Part shown: positions 47,571-56,472 of the stretch, one piece after another
Layout: the number at the start of each line of letters is the position of its first letter
Numbering within the stretch: position 1 is the first letter of the stretch
From: Nocardioides jiangxiensis
GTDB lineage: Bacteria; Actinomycetota; Actinomycetes; Propionibacteriales; Nocardioidaceae
NCBI RefSeq assembly: GCF_030580915.1
Contig: NZ_JAUQTA010000002.1
Location: 434,001-498,000 of the forward strand
Direction: 5' to 3'
Length of the DNA: 64,000 bases
The notes under the pieces: model-generated
Told to the model about the DNA's origin: nothing
The model's database searches: none
What the model saw: only the letters and a program-made list of their open reading frames with translations
Translations under genes and position numbers: made by a program

Positions 47571-48418
47571 ACCTGACCGTCCTCGACACCACCGGACTGG
47601 TGACCGTGCAGGACGCGGGTCGCCCCGGACACGCGCACCTCGGTGTGCCGCGTGCAGGCTGGCTCGACGAGCCGGCCGCAGGACTGGCCAACCGGCTGGT
47701 CGGCAACGAGGCGTCCTGCGCCGTGCTGGAGCTGACCCTCGGGTCGGTGGCCCTGCGCTGCCCGTCCGCTGTCTGGGTCGCGGCCACCGGTGCGCCGTGT
47801 GCGGTGACCGTCGACGGACACGCGGTCGCGTTCGCCGAGCCGGTGCGGGTCGCCGCCGGCTCCGTCCTCAGCCTCGGCACACCGGCTTCGGGTGTGCGGA
47901 CCTATCTCGCGGTCGGCGGCGGGATCGCCGTCGACCCGGTCCTCGGGTCGCGCTCGACCGACACCCTGGCGTGGGTAGGGCCGGCTCCCGTGACGGCCGG
48001 CGCCACGCTGCCGGTCGGCACGGACACGGGCGAGCCGCAGGCGCTGGACACTCCGCGTCCACCCGTTCGCGGGCCGCTGCGCCTCCTGCCGGGGCCGAGG
48101 GCGGACTGGTTCGACGCCGACCCCGTCGACCTGCTCGCCGGATCGACCTGGTCGGTCGGGGCCGCCTCCAACCGGGTGGGGATGCGGCTGGAAGGCCCGG
48201 GCCTGCGCCGAGCCGCGGCGTACGACGGACGCGAGCTGGCCAGCGAGGGCATGGTGCTGGGGGCGGTGCAGGTGCCACCCGACGGGCAGCCCGTCGTCTT
48301 CCTCGCCGACCACCCCGTGACGGGTGGCTACCCCGTGGCGGCGGTCGTCCACCCGGACGACCTGTGGATGTGCGCGCAGGTGAGGCCGGGGGAGACCGTG
48401 CGCTTCCGACGGGGCTGA
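47567..48418 (+). CDS. pxpC: 5-oxoprolinase subunit C (KipA family)
   Basis: A 283-residue subunit (AHS2/biotin-dependent-carboxylase-like fold). N-terminal TGLVTVQDAGRPGHAHLGVP and PRAGWLDEPA, central GVRTYLAVGGGIAV, and C-terminal ASNRVGMRLEGP and DHPVTGGYPV are the family landmarks. Usual length is about 290-330, so this is on the short side. Start ATG overlaps pxpB by 4 bases. The stretch 48419-48490 before the next gene holds only a weak GC hairpin. Confidence 0.93.
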   Translation: MNLTVLDTTGLVTVQDAGRPGHAHLGVPRAGWLDEPAAGLANRLVGNEASCAVLELTLGSVALRCPSAVWVAATGAPCAVTVDGHAVAFAEPVRVAAGSVLSLGTPASGVRTYLAVGGGIAVDPVLGSRSTDTLAWVGPAPVTAGATLPVGTDTGEPQALDTPRPPVRGPLRLLPGPRADWFDADPVDLLAGSTWSVGAASNRVGMRLEGPGLRRAAAYDGRELASEGMVLGAVQVPPDGQPVVFLADHPVTGGYPVAAVVHPDDLWMCAQVRPGETVRFRRG

Positions 48419-48490
48419 CGTCGTCGCGGGTTCGCCGGCGCGACACCGCGGCGTTCCATCCGGGTCCGGCACCTGTGTTGTGATGGAGGC

Positions 48491-49414
48491 GTGAATCGTG
48501 CTGCCCGGATCGCCGTTGCCCTGGTCACCCTCGTCGCCACCGTCGTCGCCGTGGCGGCGCTGCTCGGCGTCGTGCGCGACGACGGCGCCAGGCGGCCCGA
48601 GGCGCGGGGCACCATCGCGCCCGCGGCGACGTCGGTCCCCCGGGTGACCAAGGTGCTGGTGGTCATGGTCGAGAACCACTCGCTGGCGCAGATGCAGAGC
48701 GGGATGCCGAAGACCTTCGCGTTCGCGTCGAAGTACGCCTACGCGACCGACTACACCGCGATCACCCACCCGTCGCTTCCCAACTACATCGCGATCGCGT
48801 CGGGCTCGACGTACGGGATCACGGACGACAAGGCACCGTCCGCGCACCGGCTGAAGGGGCGCAGCGTGTTCAGCCAGGCCCTCCGCAACGGCAAGACCGC
48901 CCGCACCTACGCGGACTCCATGCCGTCGAACTGCTACCTCTCCAACGCCGGCTACTACGCCGTGCGGCACAACCCGTGGACCTACTTCGTCGACAGCCGG
49001 ACCGGCTGCACGAAGTACGACACGAGCGTGAAGCGCCTCGCCTCGGACGCCGCCAACGGCACGCTGCCGAACGTGGGCTTCCTGATCCCCAACCTGGTCC
49101 ACGACGCGCACGACGGCACGCTCGCGGAGGCGGACACGTGGATCTCCAACCGCCTCGCGACACTCACCGCGGGCAAGGACTGGCTCGCCGGGCGCCTGGC
49201 GATCGTGATCACGGCCGACGAGGACGACAAGAAGTCAGGCAACCGCGTCCTGACCGTGGTCGCGTCGAGGTACCAGCAGAAGAAGGTCGTGACCACGCAC
49301 CTGACCCACTACTCCCTGACCCGCTTCATCGAGCAGGTGCTCCACGTGCCGCTGCTGCGGAACGCGTCGAACGCCCCCGACATGCGGGCGGCGTTCGGTG
49401 TGAAGGTCAGCTGA
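48491..49414 (+). CDS. Exported phosphoesterase (phospholipase C / acid phosphatase family)
   Basis: A 307-residue membrane-anchored or secreted phosphoesterase (PF04185 type). A hydrophobic N-terminus (about residues 5-30) is a signal anchor. VMVENHSLAQM, YTAITHPSLPNYIAIASGST and TADEDD are the metal- and substrate-binding segments. The related AcpA/PLC enzymes act on phosphomonoesters or phospholipids outside the membrane. GTG start with TGTGAT six bases upstream (leaderless) and also GGAGG, too close to act. Its TGA directly abuts the convergent dinB stop, making TGATCA at 49412-49417. Confidence 0.82.
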   Translation: MNRAARIAVALVTLVATVVAVAALLGVVRDDGARRPEARGTIAPAATSVPRVTKVLVVMVENHSLAQMQSGMPKTFAFASKYAYATDYTAITHPSLPNYIAIASGSTYGITDDKAPSAHRLKGRSVFSQALRNGKTARTYADSMPSNCYLSNAGYYAVRHNPWTYFVDSRTGCTKYDTSVKRLASDAANGTLPNVGFLIPNLVHDAHDGTLAEADTWISNRLATLTAGKDWLAGRLAIVITADEDDKKSGNRVLTVVASRYQQKKVVTTHLTHYSLTRFIEQVLHVPLLRNASNAPDMRAAFGVKVS

Positions 49415-50731
49415 TCAGGCCTCGGCCGGGTCGGGACGCTGCCACGCGCTGAGCTCGGGGTCGTCCGCACGGTAGGAGCGCACCGGTCCGGGCCCGGTCT
49501 CGGCGGTCTCGAACCGGACGGTGACGACGCCCCTGCCCGCGCCCCATACCCAGCCGCGCCCCATCGCCGTGTGGACGACGTCCTGTCCGGGCCACCACTG
49601 GGCGCGCATGCGCGAGGGGACCTCGGGGATCTCCGCGTCCTCGGCCGGTGCATCGGCCACGGCCCCGAAGAGGTCGTCCTGCACCCAGTCGGCCAGGCCG
49701 GAGACGCCCACCCCGAGCAGGCGTACGCCGCCGCTGGTGTCGAGGTCGGCGAGCAGGGTCCGGGCCAGGCGCGCGATGGTGGTCGCGCTGTCGGTGGGGC
49801 TGGGCAGCGTGGTGGAGCGCGACAGCGTGGTGAAGTCGTGCAGCCGCACCTTGATGCTGATCGTGCGGCCGGAGAGACCGTGGCGCGCGAGCCGCGCGGC
49901 GACGTTGCCGGCCTGACGGGTCAGGAGCGCCTCCATGACCCGCGGGTCGGTGAGGTCCTCCTCGTAGGTGCCCTCGACGCTGACCGACTTCGCCTCGCGC
50001 TCGGCGATGACCGGCCGGTCGTCGAGTGCGCGGGCGAGGCGCCAGAGGCTGTGGCCGTGGGACTGGCCGAGCTCGATGACCAGCTCCTCCTCGGAGCGCT
50101 GCTCGAGGTCGGCGACGGTGTGGATCCCGGCCCGGCGGAGCCGCTCGGCCGTCGCGGGTCCGACGCCGGGGATCACCTTCACGGCCATGGGACGCAGCAG
50201 CTGCTGCTCGCGACCGGGCTCGACGATGACCAGTCCGTCCGGCTTCTGGAGGTCGCTCGCCACCTTGGCCATGAACTTGCTGGTGCCGATCCCCACGCTC
50301 GCGGTGAGACCGCCCGTGGCCTCCGCGACGCGGGCGCGCAGGTCCTCCGCGAACGCGGTGAGCGCGTCGACGCCGAAGTCGGTCAGCCCGCCGGCAGCCA
50401 GGTCGACGAACGCCTCGTCCAGGCTGAGCGGCTCGACCAGGGGCGACACCTCGCGCAGCAGGGCCATGACGATGCGGGAGGCCTCGCCGTACGCCGCGAA
50501 GCGCCCGCCGAGGAACGCCGCGTGCGGACAGCGCGCCCGTGCCTCACGCGTCGACATCGCCGAGCGGACGCCGAACGCCCGGGCCTCGTAGGAGCAGGTC
50601 GCGACGACCCCGCGTCCGCCGGTGCCGCCGACGATCACCGGCTTGCCGCGCAGTGACGGCTTGTCGCGCTGCTCGACGGACGCGTAGAACGCGTCGAGGT
50701 CGAGGTGCAGGACCGAGGCTTCCTGCCTCAT
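49415..50731 (-). CDS. dinB: DNA polymerase IV (Y family)
   Basis: A 438-residue translesion polymerase. Catalytic acidic residues are in LHLDLDAFYASVEQ (N-terminus) and SLDEAFVDL (about 103-111). GVGPATAERLRRAGI is the helix-hairpin-helix of the thumb, and the little-finger domain follows to about 350. The last 80 residues (VPSRMRAQWWPGQDVVHTAM and following) form an actinobacterial tail. No beta-clamp motif is obvious at the very end. No neighbouring imuB/dnaE2 is seen. Confidence 0.93.
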   Translation of the reverse strand: MRQEASVLHLDLDAFYASVEQRDKPSLRGKPVIVGGTGGRGVVATCSYEARAFGVRSAMSTREARARCPHAAFLGGRFAAYGEASRIVMALLREVSPLVEPLSLDEAFVDLAAGGLTDFGVDALTAFAEDLRARVAEATGGLTASVGIGTSKFMAKVASDLQKPDGLVIVEPGREQQLLRPMAVKVIPGVGPATAERLRRAGIHTVADLEQRSEEELVIELGQSHGHSLWRLARALDDRPVIAEREAKSVSVEGTYEEDLTDPRVMEALLTRQAGNVAARLARHGLSGRTISIKVRLHDFTTLSRSTTLPSPTDSATTIARLARTLLADLDTSGGVRLLGVGVSGLADWVQDDLFGAVADAPAEDAEIPEVPSRMRAQWWPGQDVVHTAMGRGWVWGAGRGVVTVRFETAETGPGPVRSYRADDPELSAWQRPDPAEA

Positions 50732-50860
50732 GACACCGCCCCCATGCGGCGGAACCTACCTGAGCCCGCTATCAGCGCACAGGCGACGTCGATGGCCCCT
50801 CCTCCACGGCGGCGAGCGGCCACGGCGCACGTCGCGGGGTCCGCGGCGCACCGTCGGGGC

Positions 50861-51823
50861 ATGACCGAGACCACCAGGGCCGGTGCCGTCTTCACCGCCC
50901 GGACGCCCGAGGACCTGCTCGCCGTCGTGCCGCGCGTGCTGGGCTTCCATCCCGAGGAGTCGCTCGTGATGCTGACCTTCGGCGGGCGTCGCTCCTTCCA
51001 CGCGCGCGTCGACCTCCCCAGGAGTCCCTCCGACATCGACGCCGTGGTGCAGACGCTGCTGGTCCCGGCCCTGCGGGAGCGCCCGCCGACGGTGCTCTTC
51101 GTGGCGTACTCGTCCGACGCCGGCCGCGCCGCCCGCACGGCCCTGCGAGCGAGTGACGTCTTCGACGGCCGAGGCTTCGCCGTGATCGCGCCGATGCGCA
51201 GCGACGGGCGCAGCTGGTTCGACGTCGTCGCCGGCGCCGATCCGGACCAGGCGGAGCCCCATCCGTACGACGTGGCTGCGCACCTGCTGACCGCGCAGGC
51301 CGTCCTTGAGGGGCGGGTGACCCTCGGCTCGCGCGACGAGCTCGTGGCGTCGGTCGCCGTGGACCCGGGCGCCGCGGCGGGAGTGCTGGTGGCGGCGAGG
51401 GCCGACGCGGGGTGGCGCCCGACGCAGCGGTCGCTGCGTGTGCTCGTCGGGAGGGCCAGGAGCCGGTCCGGGCCGCTCACCGACCTCGAGGTGGCCCGCG
51501 TGGCTGTCGCCTGCCTGCATCCGTCCGTCCGTGACGCCGCCTGGTGCGGGCTCTCCCGGGAGACAGCCGAGGAGCACGTGGAGCTGTGGCGCGCCCTCGT
51601 CGTGCGCACCCCCGACGAGCTGGTCGCGGGAGCGGCAGCGGTGCTGGCCTTCTGTGCCTGGCTCGCCGGCCACGGTGCACTCGCCTGGTGCGCGGTCGAC
51701 CGCGCCCGGCTCGCCGACCCGCACTGCTCGCTGGCGGTGCTCGTGGCCGACCTGCTCGAGGGCGCGGTGCCGCCCGCGGCGTGGTCACCCATCGACGGGC
51801 CGGGCGGCGCCGCGAAGGCGTAG
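50861..51823 (+). CDS. DUF4192 family protein
   Basis: A 320-residue cytosolic protein of the actinobacterial DUF4192 family, of unknown function. Hallmarks are the N-terminal TARTPEDLLAVVPRVLGFHPEESLVML and central VLFVAYSSD and PYDVAAHLLTAQAVLEG. The ATG at 50861 is chosen because the 52 codons in front are Arg/Ala-rich and overlap the divergent dinB leader. No signal peptide or membrane segment. The last 39 bases overlap the convergent neighbour. Confidence 0.85.
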   Translation: MTETTRAGAVFTARTPEDLLAVVPRVLGFHPEESLVMLTFGGRRSFHARVDLPRSPSDIDAVVQTLLVPALRERPPTVLFVAYSSDAGRAARTALRASDVFDGRGFAVIAPMRSDGRSWFDVVAGADPDQAEPHPYDVAAHLLTAQAVLEGRVTLGSRDELVASVAVDPGAAAGVLVAARADAGWRPTQRSLRVLVGRARSRSGPLTDLEVARVAVACLHPSVRDAAWCGLSRETAEEHVELWRALVVRTPDELVAGAAAVLAFCAWLAGHGALAWCAVDRARLADPHCSLAVLVADLLEGAVPPAAWSPIDGPGGAAKA

Positions 51824-52216
51824 CCGCTGCCAACGACGGCCCTCGTCGGTGGCGGGGCGACGCCATCCCTGTTTGGTCACGACCACGAACCACGGCAGGT
51901 CAGCCGCTGACTCGCGGAAGCCCGCACGGGCCGCGGCCAGCCACGCGAGGTCGAGATCGTGCTCGTCCGGAGTGCCGCTGCGGGTCAGCCAGACGCCGGG
52001 GCGGGCCTCGTCGCGATGCATCGCGAGGAGCGTGAGCACGAGGTCGCTGCGGAGCGCGTGGTCGGCGACGTCGGCCGGCGCGACGTACACCTCTCCGCCC
52101 GGCACCCCCACGTGGACGACGGGGGAGAAGGTGCGTGCACGGGTGCCGCGCCGCAGCCCGAAGACCAGCAGGCGCAGTGCTGCCGTCGTGCCGGCGTCGA
52201 GGGGGGCGAGGTCCAC
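51785..52216 (-). CDS. Hypothetical protein, unknown family
   Basis: A 143-residue protein with no recognised domain. Composition is normal for a folded soluble protein, with strands such as FSPVVHVGVPGGEVYVAP and DLPWFVVVTKQGWRRP. GTG 52216 is chosen because CAGGCT lies seven bases upstream (leaderless); a GTG 16 codons earlier is possible. Its 3' end overlaps the DUF4192 gene end by 39 bases on the opposite strand. Confidence 0.65.
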   Translation of the reverse strand: MDLAPLDAGTTAALRLLVFGLRRGTRARTFSPVVHVGVPGGEVYVAPADVADHALRSDLVLTLLAMHRDEARPGVWLTRSGTPDEHDLDLAWLAAARAGFRESAADLPWFVVVTKQGWRRPATDEGRRWQRLRLRGAARPVDG

Positions 52217-52332
52217 GGGCCCGAGCCTGCCGGACGCCACCGACAGCGGGGAACGGCCTTCCACAGGAGCGGTGTGGGCAACGTCTTCGTCCGGGAATCG
52301 GTGTCTTCATGTCCGTTTAAGACATCTGTTGG

Positions 52333-52338
52333 CAAGAT
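52333..52338 (+). promoter_or_regulatory. Leaderless promoter -10 (CAAGAT) of the PAP2-GT-deacetylase operon
   Basis: CAAGAT ends six bases before GTG 52345. The three following genes overlap or nearly touch, so this promoter probably drives all of them. Confidence 0.55.
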
Positions 52339-52344
52339 GCAAGG

Positions 52345-53382
52345 GTGGACCAGCTGATTGCGCGCGAGAGCACGCCGACCTCGTCACCGGCGACGACCTC
52401 CCGCATCTGGCTCGCGGGGCCCCTCGGCCTGTGGGCCGTCGTCGGCACCTTCATCGTCCTGGGCGTCATCCGCTCGATGCAGGTCGACGTCCCGTTCCGC
52501 GACCCGCACGGCGCCTACTGGACCAGCCGACTCGAGCTGACCGCCGCGATCTTCGTGGGCTGCGTGCTGCTCGAGGGCATCGTCCGGGCAGGCCTGCCGC
52601 TGTCGCCGGCGCGCGTGTGGCGGGTGATCCGCGAGAAGTGGTCGCTTGCGCGCCTGGTGTACTCGTGGCTGGCCCTGCTGGCCTACCACGCGACGTACCT
52701 GACCTATCACAACCTGAAGAGCTGGAACGACCTCCGCACCCCGCGCGACGGAATGCTCCTCGACTGGGACCGGGCGCTCTTCCTCGGTCACAGCCCGGCC
52801 GTCCTGCTGCACGACCTGCTCGGCGAGCACGTCGCCGCCTGGGTCCTGTTCGTCTGGTACGAGACCTTCCCGACCCTGGTGGTCATCGCGTTCCCCGCCT
52901 GCGTCGCCCTCGCCGGGCGGGTGAAGGACGCCTACGTCTGCATCGCCGCGTTCGTCTGGGTGTGGATGCTCGGCACGGGCACCTACTACCTGATCCCCAC
53001 GCTGGGGCCCTTCCACTCCGCTCCGGAGGAGTTCTCCGGGCTGCCGCACATGCCGATCCAGGACACCCAGGCCCGCTACATGGGGCAGTGGGAGCACCTC
53101 CGTGCCGACCCGCACGCGCACGACGCGTTCGCCCAGGTGGCGGCGTTCGCGAGCCTCCACGTGGGTGTCGCCGCGGTGATCCTCGGCGTCGTCTGGTGGC
53201 ACCGCCTGCGCCTGGCCACCATCGCGATGACCGTCTTCGTGGCCGGCACGATGGTCGCGACGGTCTACCTCGGCTGGCACTTCTTCGTGGACGACCTGGC
53301 CGGTCTCGCCATCGCGGCGCTCGCCTGGGTCCTCGGCCCGCTGACCGTCGGCGTACGACGTCGGCCGGTGCGCGCCTCATGA
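52345..53382 (+). CDS. PAP2-superfamily membrane phosphotransferase (Aur1/inositol-phosphotransferase-like)
   Basis: A 345-residue integral membrane protein with about seven or eight helices. The PAP2 catalytic motifs are of the Aur1-like type: AFASLHVGVAAV (His in place of the PSGH motif) and YLGWHFFVDDLAG (second His and Asp). PAP2_3 members either remove phosphate from lipid phosphates or transfer phospho-head groups such as phosphoinositol. It is first of an operon with a flippase-glycosyltransferase fusion (4-base overlap) and a PIG-L deacetylase, which points to glycolipid synthesis. Direct substrate unknown. Confidence 0.8.
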   Translation: MDQLIARESTPTSSPATTSRIWLAGPLGLWAVVGTFIVLGVIRSMQVDVPFRDPHGAYWTSRLELTAAIFVGCVLLEGIVRAGLPLSPARVWRVIREKWSLARLVYSWLALLAYHATYLTYHNLKSWNDLRTPRDGMLLDWDRALFLGHSPAVLLHDLLGEHVAAWVLFVWYETFPTLVVIAFPACVALAGRVKDAYVCIAAFVWVWMLGTGTYYLIPTLGPFHSAPEEFSGLPHMPIQDTQARYMGQWEHLRADPHAHDAFAQVAAFASLHVGVAAVILGVVWWHRLRLATIAMTVFVAGTMVATVYLGWHFFVDDLAGLAIAALAWVLGPLTVGVRRRPVRAS

Positions 53383-55565
53383 GCGAGCCGGGGAAGCGGT
53401 TCTGGTCCCGTATCCGCTTCCTCGTCTCCTGGACGCTGGCCCTCGCGCTCGTCGGCATCGGCCTGCCCCGGGCGGTCGACGTGTCGTGGCACGGTGTCGT
53501 GCCGGTGCTCAAGTCGCTGCACTGGCCGGCCCTGGTGGTGCTCGTCGTGATCTGGTTCCTCGGCCTGTTCGTGCACTCGTTCGTGCTCACGGCTGCGGCA
53601 CCGAGCCTCACGCACCGGCGCGCGCTGACCCTCAACGTGACCGGCAGCGCCGTGTCCAACGTCGTTCCCCTCGGGGGTGCGGCGGGCGTCGAGCTCAACC
53701 GGCGCATGATGCGCGGCTGGGGCATCGAGTCCCACTCGTTCGTGGGCTACACGTTCCTCACCAACCTGTGGGACGTGCTCTCCAAGCTGATGCTGCCGAT
53801 CATCGCGGTGGCCGTCTTCGCGCGCTCCGACGAGACGGTGACGGGTCCGCTCAAGTGGGCGTTCATCGTCGGCGCGATCTCGTTCGCCGTGGTCGCGGGC
53901 GTCGCGGTGATGCTCCTCGGAAGCGTGCGCTGGGCGACCTTCCTCGGACGGGTCATTCAGCGGGCCCTCCACCCGTTCTTCTCGGCCGTCGGCAGGCAGG
54001 AGCCGGACGTCGTCCACGCCCTGCTCGAGACCCGGCGCGAGTGCAAGCAGCTGGTCGCGAACGGCTGGCTCCGCATGTCGCTGGGCATCATGGGATACGT
54101 CGCGCTGCAGTGCCTCCTGCTCGGGATCTGCCTGCAGCTGACCGGTGCCAACGTCACCTGGGTGGACGTGCTCGCGGGCTTCGCGGTCGAGCGCATGCTC
54201 ACGGTGCTGCCCATCACGCCGGGCGGTGTTGGCGTCGCCGATCTCGGCCTGGTCGGCGTCCTGCTCGCGTTCGGTGGCGATCCCGCCGGTGTGACCGCTG
54301 CAGCCGTGCTCTACCGCGGCTTCGTCTTCGCCGCCGAGATCCCGGTCGGCGGCGGCACCCTCGGCCTGTGGCTGCTCGGCCAGCGGCTGAAGGCCCGCAA
54401 CGCCCCGCTGCGGGTGCGCGTCCCGGGGGAGACCCGGCGCATCGCCCACGTGACCGACGTCTTCCTGCCCCGACTCGGCGGGATCGAGACCCATGTCGAC
54501 GACCTCGTCCGTCACCAGCGCGCGGTCGGGCTCGAGGCCGAGGTGCTCACCCCGACGCCGGCCGGCGACGGCCGGGACCCGTCGTGGGTACGCCGGCTGC
54601 CTGCGGGTCGCGCCCGCGCACTGGTCGCCGACTACGACGTCGTCCACGTGCACGTCTCGATGTGGTCTCCCTACGGCGTCGGCGTGGCCCGGGCGGCGAT
54701 CGCTGCAGGCCTCCCGACGCTGATCACCGTGCACTCGATGTGGGCTGGTGCCGGTGGTGTCATCCGGCTCGCTGCGCTGGCCGGGCTGCGCCGCTGGCCG
54801 GTGGCCTGGTCGGCGGTGAGCGGCGCAGCGGCCGACACGTTCCGGCGTTCGCTCGGCGACGGTGAGGTCGCGGTCCTGCCCAACGCCATCGACGTGGAGG
54901 CGTGGCGCCCTCCCGCGCCCGCGCTCGCGGAAGCGACGGCCGCAGCCCCCGATCCGCAGGGACCCGTCACGCTCATCTCGGTCATGCGCCTCATGCCCCG
55001 CAAGCGCCCCGTGCACCTGGTGCGGCTCTTCGAGTCGGTGCGCGCCGCCGTTCCCGGTGCCGACGTCCGCCTCGTGGTCGTCGGCGACGGCCCGCTCCGC
55101 CGGCGCATGGAGCGCCGGATCCGCCGTTCGGGTCTCGGCGACGTCGTCCGGCTGACCGGGCGCCTGCCGCGCGAGGACGTGCTCCAGGAGCTCCGCGCCG
55201 CGTCGGTCTACGTCGCGCCGGCCCCCAAGGAGTCGTTCGGCATCGCCGCGCTCGAGGCGCGGTGCGCCGGACTGCCGATCGTGGCCAGCCGCGCGAGCGG
55301 GGTGGGGGAGTTCGTCCGCCACCAGGAGGACGGCCTGCTCGTCGCCGGTGACGTGGAGATGACCCGCGCGCTGGTCCGCCTCGTCGTCGACGGCGACCTG
55401 CGGGCCCGGATCACGACGCACAACCGCGACGTCGCGCCGCCCTTCGACTGGACCGACGTGCTGGCCCAGACCGACGACCTGTACGCCGTGGCCGCAGCGC
55501 GAGCCGGGGTACCTGCAGCGGCCGACGACGCCGTCGTGGTGCCCCTGCTCGCCGAGGAGGCCTGA
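53379..55565 (+). CDS. Fusion: LPG-synthase-like flippase domain + GT4 glycosyltransferase
   Basis: A 728-residue two-domain membrane protein. Residues about 1-345 are the lysylphosphatidylglycerol-synthase-like membrane domain (UPF0104/AglD type) with about eight helices, NVTGSAVSNVVPLGGAAGVE and TVLPITPGGVGVADLGL. Residues about 352-728 are a GT4 (GT-B) glycosyltransferase: VTDVFLPRLGGIETHVDDLV (donor/acceptor cleft) and ESFGIAALEARCAGLPIVAS, with the E-x7-E motif. Probably transfers a sugar to a lipid carrier and moves the product across the membrane. ATG overlaps the PAP2 gene (ATGA). Upstream in-frame codons belong to non-coding shadow. Confidence 0.88.
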   Translation: MSEPGKRFWSRIRFLVSWTLALALVGIGLPRAVDVSWHGVVPVLKSLHWPALVVLVVIWFLGLFVHSFVLTAAAPSLTHRRALTLNVTGSAVSNVVPLGGAAGVELNRRMMRGWGIESHSFVGYTFLTNLWDVLSKLMLPIIAVAVFARSDETVTGPLKWAFIVGAISFAVVAGVAVMLLGSVRWATFLGRVIQRALHPFFSAVGRQEPDVVHALLETRRECKQLVANGWLRMSLGIMGYVALQCLLLGICLQLTGANVTWVDVLAGFAVERMLTVLPITPGGVGVADLGLVGVLLAFGGDPAGVTAAAVLYRGFVFAAEIPVGGGTLGLWLLGQRLKARNAPLRVRVPGETRRIAHVTDVFLPRLGGIETHVDDLVRHQRAVGLEAEVLTPTPAGDGRDPSWVRRLPAGRARALVADYDVVHVHVSMWSPYGVGVARAAIAAGLPTLITVHSMWAGAGGVIRLAALAGLRRWPVAWSAVSGAAADTFRRSLGDGEVAVLPNAIDVEAWRPPAPALAEATAAAPDPQGPVTLISVMRLMPRKRPVHLVRLFESVRAAVPGADVRLVVVGDGPLRRRMERRIRRSGLGDVVRLTGRLPREDVLQELRAASVYVAPAPKESFGIAALEARCAGLPIVASRASGVGEFVRHQEDGLLVAGDVEMTRALVRLVVDGDLRARITTHNRDVAPPFDWTDVLAQTDDLYAVAAARAGVPAAADDAVVVPLLAEEA

Positions 55566-55571
55566 GGCGGC

Positions 55572-56309
55572 GTGGCGACGATCGTGTCGCTGCACGCCCA
55601 CCCAGACGACGAGGCGTTGCTGACCGGCGGCTGGCTGGCCCAGCGCGCCCGGGGCGGTGACCGGGTCGTCCTCGTCTTCGCGACCGACGGCGAGGCCGGC
55701 CTCAGCGACCACCACGGTCCCCTCGGCGTGCTGCGGCGGGCGGAGGGCGAGGCGTCGGCCCGCGCTCTGGGTGCGGCCCGCGTCGTCTGGATGGGCCACG
55801 CCGACTCGGGGATGGCAGACGCACCCACGACCGTCGCGGGCCGTTTCGTCGACGTACCGGTCTCCGTCGCGGCCCGCACCGTCGCCGACGTGCTCGACGT
55901 GGAGGACGCCGACATCCTCACCGGCTACGACGCCAACGGGGGCTACGGGCACCCCGACCACGTGGCGGTCCACCGGGTCGCGCGGGCCGCGCAGGAGATC
56001 GCCCGGCGGCGGCCGTTGCTGCTGGAGGCGACCCGGGACCGCACGGGGCTGGTGCGCCTGCTCCGCGTCGTACGCCCGCTGGCGTCGCTGCTGCCCGGAC
56101 TCACGCTGCCCCGGGACGACATCTACGCCGACCCGGCCGAGGTCGTGCGGGTCGACGTGCGGGACGCGGTCGAGGCCAAGCGCGCCGCCCTGGCCGCCCA
56201 TGCCAGCCAGGCGACCGGGGGTGTCCGCACCGTACGGATACTGCTCGCGCTCCCGGGTCCGCTCGCGCGGCGGGTTCTGGGCCGCGAGTGGTTCGTCGAG
56301 GTGCCCTGA
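55572..56309 (+). CDS. PIG-L family deacetylase (GlcNAc de-N-acetylase)
   Basis: A 245-residue zinc-dependent amidase of the LmbE/PIG-L family. The metal and catalytic motifs are LHAHPDDEALLTGG at the start and GYGHPDHVAVHRVA about residues 120-133. Relatives deacetylate GlcNAc-phosphatidylinositol (PIG-L), GlcNAc-inositol (MshB) or antibiotic precursors. The start GTG is six bases after the glycosyltransferase stop, with GAGGAGGC before it, so it belongs to the same operon and probably acts on the sugar that enzyme adds. Confidence 0.9.
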   Translation: MATIVSLHAHPDDEALLTGGWLAQRARGGDRVVLVFATDGEAGLSDHHGPLGVLRRAEGEASARALGAARVVWMGHADSGMADAPTTVAGRFVDVPVSVAARTVADVLDVEDADILTGYDANGGYGHPDHVAVHRVARAAQEIARRRPLLLEATRDRTGLVRLLRVVRPLASLLPGLTLPRDDIYADPAEVVRVDVRDAVEAKRAALAAHASQATGGVRTVRILLALPGPLARRVLGREWFVEVP

Positions 56310-56472
56310 CCCTGCGGGCGCGGGTGACGGCACCGCATGTCGCACCGGGGTGTACCTGCGGGGCCCCGGGCAGGGGTGCCAGACCTCGAACTCCACCCGT
56401 CGGCGTCATGCCTGCCTGCGCCGGACGAGCGGAGGCTGTGGGGAGCCACTCGATTCGAAAGGGAGTCTCCTC

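Noticed and set aside
51438..53378. In-frame extension that would fuse the flippase-GT protein to 647 more residues upstream
   Set aside because: The extension is Arg/Ser/Pro-rich and overlaps DUF4192, the unknown gene and PAP2 in other frames; the ATG at 53379 overlaps the PAP2 stop as expected for an operon.
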